Assembly (NCBI GenBank): GCA_021159445.1
Contig: JAGGRV010000391.1
Span: 1-7,540 of the forward strand
DNA length: 7,540 nucleotides
Source: Deltaproteobacteria bacterium
GTDB taxonomy: Bacteria > Desulfobacterota > Dissulfuribacteria > Dissulfuribacterales > UBA3076
Direction of reading: 5' to 3'
Under the pieces are notes generated by a model, which did no database searches, was not told the DNA's origin, and saw nothing but the letters and a program-made list of their open reading frames with translations. Below, in pieces: positions 5,513 through 7,540 of the stretch; positions within the stretch are counted from its first letter, which is position 1; each line of letters begins with the position of its first letter. Made by a program: the position numbers and the translations under genes.

Positions 5513-7257
5513 ATATCCCCAAGTGCCCTGTCATACAATTTCCCCACACCATATTCCTTTCTCCTCAGGAACTTCTCCCATGGCGGGCCTATGATCTGCA
5601 TCTCAGGACGTTCCTTTTGGACTTCAAGGGCTATCTTCATCTCCATTGTACAACCTGTGCTATAAGTGGCGTCTTTTCCTATCCACTCGGGCGGTATCTT
5701 TTCATCCGTAAGTTCAAAGGCCTTTTCAATATCGTCTACTGTCTGGAACCTCCACATGTCTATCAGCCCGCTCCTCTGTACAATCTCCCACATATACATT
5801 ATATCATCGGCGTCCATGCCCGGCTCGAAGTGTTCTGCCGGGTTTATCACTACCACCCCTTCCTGTCTCTTGCGAAGGTAATCCACAAACACCTTTAGTA
5901 TCTTCTTCGCAGTCTCCAACTGGTGCGGTATACTCCCAACAATAGCGCTATAGAATAAGATCTTCTTACCCTGACGTTTTTTTATTTTTAGATCAATGAC
6001 CAGGGCTTCGGCCTTGGCCCTCAGAGCTGCCTCTGAAAAACGTATTACCTTTGAATGACGCAGTTTTTCCCTGAGCATAAGTTTGCCGGGTTTCTTGCAA
6101 ACCATGGACAGGGCGTCTCTAGTAAACCGGAAGCGTGACTTTATAAGGCAATCGGCATCTTCCGCACTGCGACTGATTACCGCGTCAGCTTCTTTGAAGG
6201 CCCTGGCAAATGTTACTGACGTAAGAAGTGGATTAAAGTGTTCTTGGGTCCCATCTGAGATAACATATAATGTTTTGTCGCTTTTAAGTTCTTCTAAAAG
6301 CTCTTTTTTCGAGATGTTTGGATTCGCAATAATCTTCGCCCCTGACAGCATCTCCTGGAGATAAGGGTCTTCCAGCACATCATTTAATGTGACTGAATCA
6401 TAGTAGAAGGCCTTTTTTACAGACAATATGACGTTGATCCCCATGCGGATCAAGATTTGTATCATGGCAAGATCAAGCAATATCTCACCGGCAGAGACTC
6501 CCATCCATAGCAAATACCGTCTTTCCCCGGAATGGATCCATTTTCGGAGTGTATTTTTCAACCATACCCAGCCCGGACCTTCTATTGGGGCCTTCATCAT
6601 AGAGCGGAGTGTGTTTGATGTGACTTGTTTTTCACTGGTCCAAAGCTCTGAGTGACCGGATAGGGCTATAAGACGGCGAAATTGCAAGAGGTGTATTCCA
6701 AGGTTTACCTCGTCCAGCGTGGTGTCTTCCCGCAATTCCAGTCCATTGGGATCATTAAAAGCATCTTTAAAGCTTTCTGACTTAAGTAATTCGCATATTC
6801 TGCGATTTTTGGTTTCCTTGATTTTGGCCAGCGGACGATCAATCTCGCTAACCCTGATGAATATCTGGAGCAGCCTTTTTTCAAGTCTTGATGGTAGCAG
6901 CACCAGCGAAGCGGTCTCACGCCTGAACTTCATTCCCAGAAGGCTGAGCAGAAACTTCTGCTTGTAGGTGTCTTTTACTACCGAGCGTATAAGCGGCTCT
7001 ACACGTTCCCACACCTTTATATAGGCAAAAGTAAGGAGATCTCCCCCTTTTTTTTCTATGATAGTCTTGAAGACTTTATCAGAACAAGGGTAGTAATAGG
7101 GCTCTTCATCCAATAATACCATAAATCTCAGTTGCTCTGGTGAAGCGACTTCCTTGGGAAATACTTCGTAGGCAAGGTGGTTTTCAGTATAGAAATTCGC
7201 AATCCAGGCGTCTTTTTCAGGATCTAAACCAGAGAAGGACTCATAGGTATGGTCCAT
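5509..7257 (-). CDS. Large DUF89/ARMT1-related protein with altered metal site
   Basis: This 582-residue protein has no signal peptide or membrane segment. Residues 1-240 are mostly charged helical sequence of no family I recognise (for example FRRETASLVLLPSRLEKR, 111-128). Residues about 248-390 resemble DUF89 damage-control phosphatases: WMGVSAGEILLDLAMIQIL followed by LNDVLEDP (291-298) and a later ADAVISRSAEDADCL. In active DUF89 enzymes the first motif is DN-x-GE; here the Asp-Asn pair is Val-Ser (254-255), so metal binding may be altered. Residues 430-582 form a third region with STGCTMEM (533-540) and PEMQIIGPPWEKFLRR (551-566). ATG 7257 is the only possible start, because an in-frame TAA lies 24 nt upstream. 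It is the first gene of the operon and overlaps phoH by 4 nt, which suggests a shared role. Function unknown. Confidence 0.75.
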   Translation of the reverse strand: MDHTYESFSGLDPEKDAWIANFYTENHLAYEVFPKEVASPEQLRFMVLLDEEPYYYPCSDKVFKTIIEKKGGDLLTFAYIKVWERVEPLIRSVVKDTYKQKFLLSLLGMKFRRETASLVLLPSRLEKRLLQIFIRVSEIDRPLAKIKETKNRRICELLKSESFKDAFNDPNGLELREDTTLDEVNLGIHLLQFRRLIALSGHSELWTSEKQVTSNTLRSMMKAPIEGPGWVWLKNTLRKWIHSGERRYLLWMGVSAGEILLDLAMIQILIRMGINVILSVKKAFYYDSVTLNDVLEDPYLQEMLSGAKIIANPNISKKELLEELKSDKTLYVISDGTQEHFNPLLTSVTFARAFKEADAVISRSAEDADCLIKSRFRFTRDALSMVCKKPGKLMLREKLRHSKVIRFSEAALRAKAEALVIDLKIKKRQGKKILFYSAIVGSIPHQLETAKKILKVFVDYLRKRQEGVVVINPAEHFEPGMDADDIMYMWEIVQRSGLIDMWRFQTVDDIEKAFELTDEKIPPEWIGKDATYSTGCTMEMKIALEVQKERPEMQIIGPPWEKFLRRKEYGVGKLYDRALGDI

Positions 7258-7273
7258 GGGTCGGTCTGAAGTG

Positions 7274-7280
7274 CCTCCTT
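7274..7280 (-). promoter_or_regulatory. Distant Shine-Dalgarno for the operon's first gene
   Basis: AAGGAGG on the minus strand is a near-perfect Shine-Dalgarno sequence but lies 16 nt before the ATG at 7257, longer than the usual 5-9 nt. No other in-frame start exists between it and the upstream stop. Either the long spacing lowers translation, or the start region has changed. No convincing promoter is visible upstream in the repeat-rich leader. Confidence 0.5.
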
Positions 7281-7285
7281 AAACT

Positions 7286-7387
7286 TAAATTAAGCGATTA
7301 GCCTTTAGCGGTTAGCTATTAGTTTAATGATTACATCTAAATTAAGCGATTAGCCTTTAGCTGTTAGCTATTAGCTTAATGATTACA
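7286..7387. repeat. Two 50-bp direct repeats of heptad type (arms A1, A2)
   Basis: A1 (7286-7335) and A2 (7338-7387) match at 48 of 50 positions and are almost tandem. Inside each, AGC recurs every 7 bp as AGCNNTT (AGCGATT, AGCCTTT, AGCGGTT or AGCTGTT, AGCTATT). They lie immediately upstream of the operon's first gene. The two differences are G/T at 7310/7362 and T/C four bases from TTAAT. No coding frame is supported. Confidence 0.9.
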
Positions 7388-7397
7388 GGATGTTCTG

Positions 7398-7516
7398 GTA
7401 ATGCCTTGATTTTTCAAAGCTAAGTGCTAATGGCTAACCGCTCAATTCGGTGTTATTTCTAATTAACGTAATGCCCTGATTTTTCAAAGCTAAACGCTAA
7501 TGGCTAACAGCTAATT
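7398..7516. repeat. Two 49-bp direct repeats, reverse-complement heptads (arms B1, B2)
   Basis: B1 (7398-7446) and B2 (about 7468-7516) share GTAATGCC-TGATTTTTCAA and continue as AANNGCT heptads, the reverse complement of the AGCNNTT heptads in A1 and A2. They are separated by a unique 21-bp stretch (7447-7467). B1 carries GCTAACCGCT, which exactly complements the A1 variant AGCGGTTAGC. B2 carries GCTAACAGCT, which exactly complements the A2 variant AGCTGTTAGC. Confidence 0.85.
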
Positions 7517-7540
7517 GCTCAACTTAGGTTAAAACATCCT

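Noticed and set aside
7286..7516. CRISPR array
   Set aside because: The repeats have no unique spacers of even length, are internally 7-bp periodic, and occur in both orientations.

Overview
The window looks like the edge of a chromosomal housekeeping region next to a decayed, AT-rich accessory region, from a Gram-negative bacterium. Three things point to a deltaproteobacterial (Desulfobacterota-type) genome: the gene set (an ybeY-pdxJ-acpS chain behind phoH, and a Mut7-C RNase gene joined to a YkgJ-like Cys-cluster domain), the moderate GC content, and the style of the intergenic repeats. This assignment is inference from gene content; there is no rRNA to confirm it.

Positions 1-1336 hold no intact protein gene that I can support. 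They contain two copies of a 103-bp perfect direct repeat (1-103 and 790-892). Between them lie a 146-bp inverted-repeat element with GTAA ends (161-306), the start of a frameshifted and truncated PD-(D/E)XK/Cas4-like nuclease gene (481-668), and a GNRA-capped hairpin like those in group II introns (about 669-722, minus strand). Beyond the second repeat copy is a minus-strand ORF resembling the C-terminal end of a group II intron maturase (899-1084). This debris stops at a 47-bp 3' fragment of a tRNA-Thr(CGT) gene (1290-1336). Such a fragment is what integration into a tRNA gene leaves behind, so the left part of the window is probably the end of an integrated element whose intact tRNA-Thr lies further left.

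Positions 1388-2754 form a plus-strand block. An intact tRNA-Ala(CGC) is followed, only 6-9 nt later, by a Mut7-C RNase gene. The Mut7-C frame breaks at a run of eight A residues in the middle of its C-terminal zinc ribbon. The rest of the ribbon continues in the next frame and runs on, without a stop, into a YkgJ-like Cys-cluster domain. If one A is skipped, the two frames give one protein of roughly 425 residues with four domains.

Positions 2937-7257 form a minus-strand operon. In transcription order it encodes a large DUF89/ARMT1-related protein, PhoH (ATGA overlap with the first gene), a fused YbeY-PdxJ protein, and AcpS (4-nt gap). It joins RNA quality control and ribosome maturation (PhoH, YbeY) to vitamin B6 synthesis (PdxJ) and acyl-carrier-protein activation (AcpS). 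Inside the fused ORF a good Shine-Dalgarno sequence sits just before the first Met of PdxJ, so PdxJ could also be made on its own.

Positions 7258-7540, upstream of the operon, hold an array of 7-bp-periodic repeats in two direct pairs. The pairs are complementary to each other, and short variants match A1 with B1 and A2 with B2.
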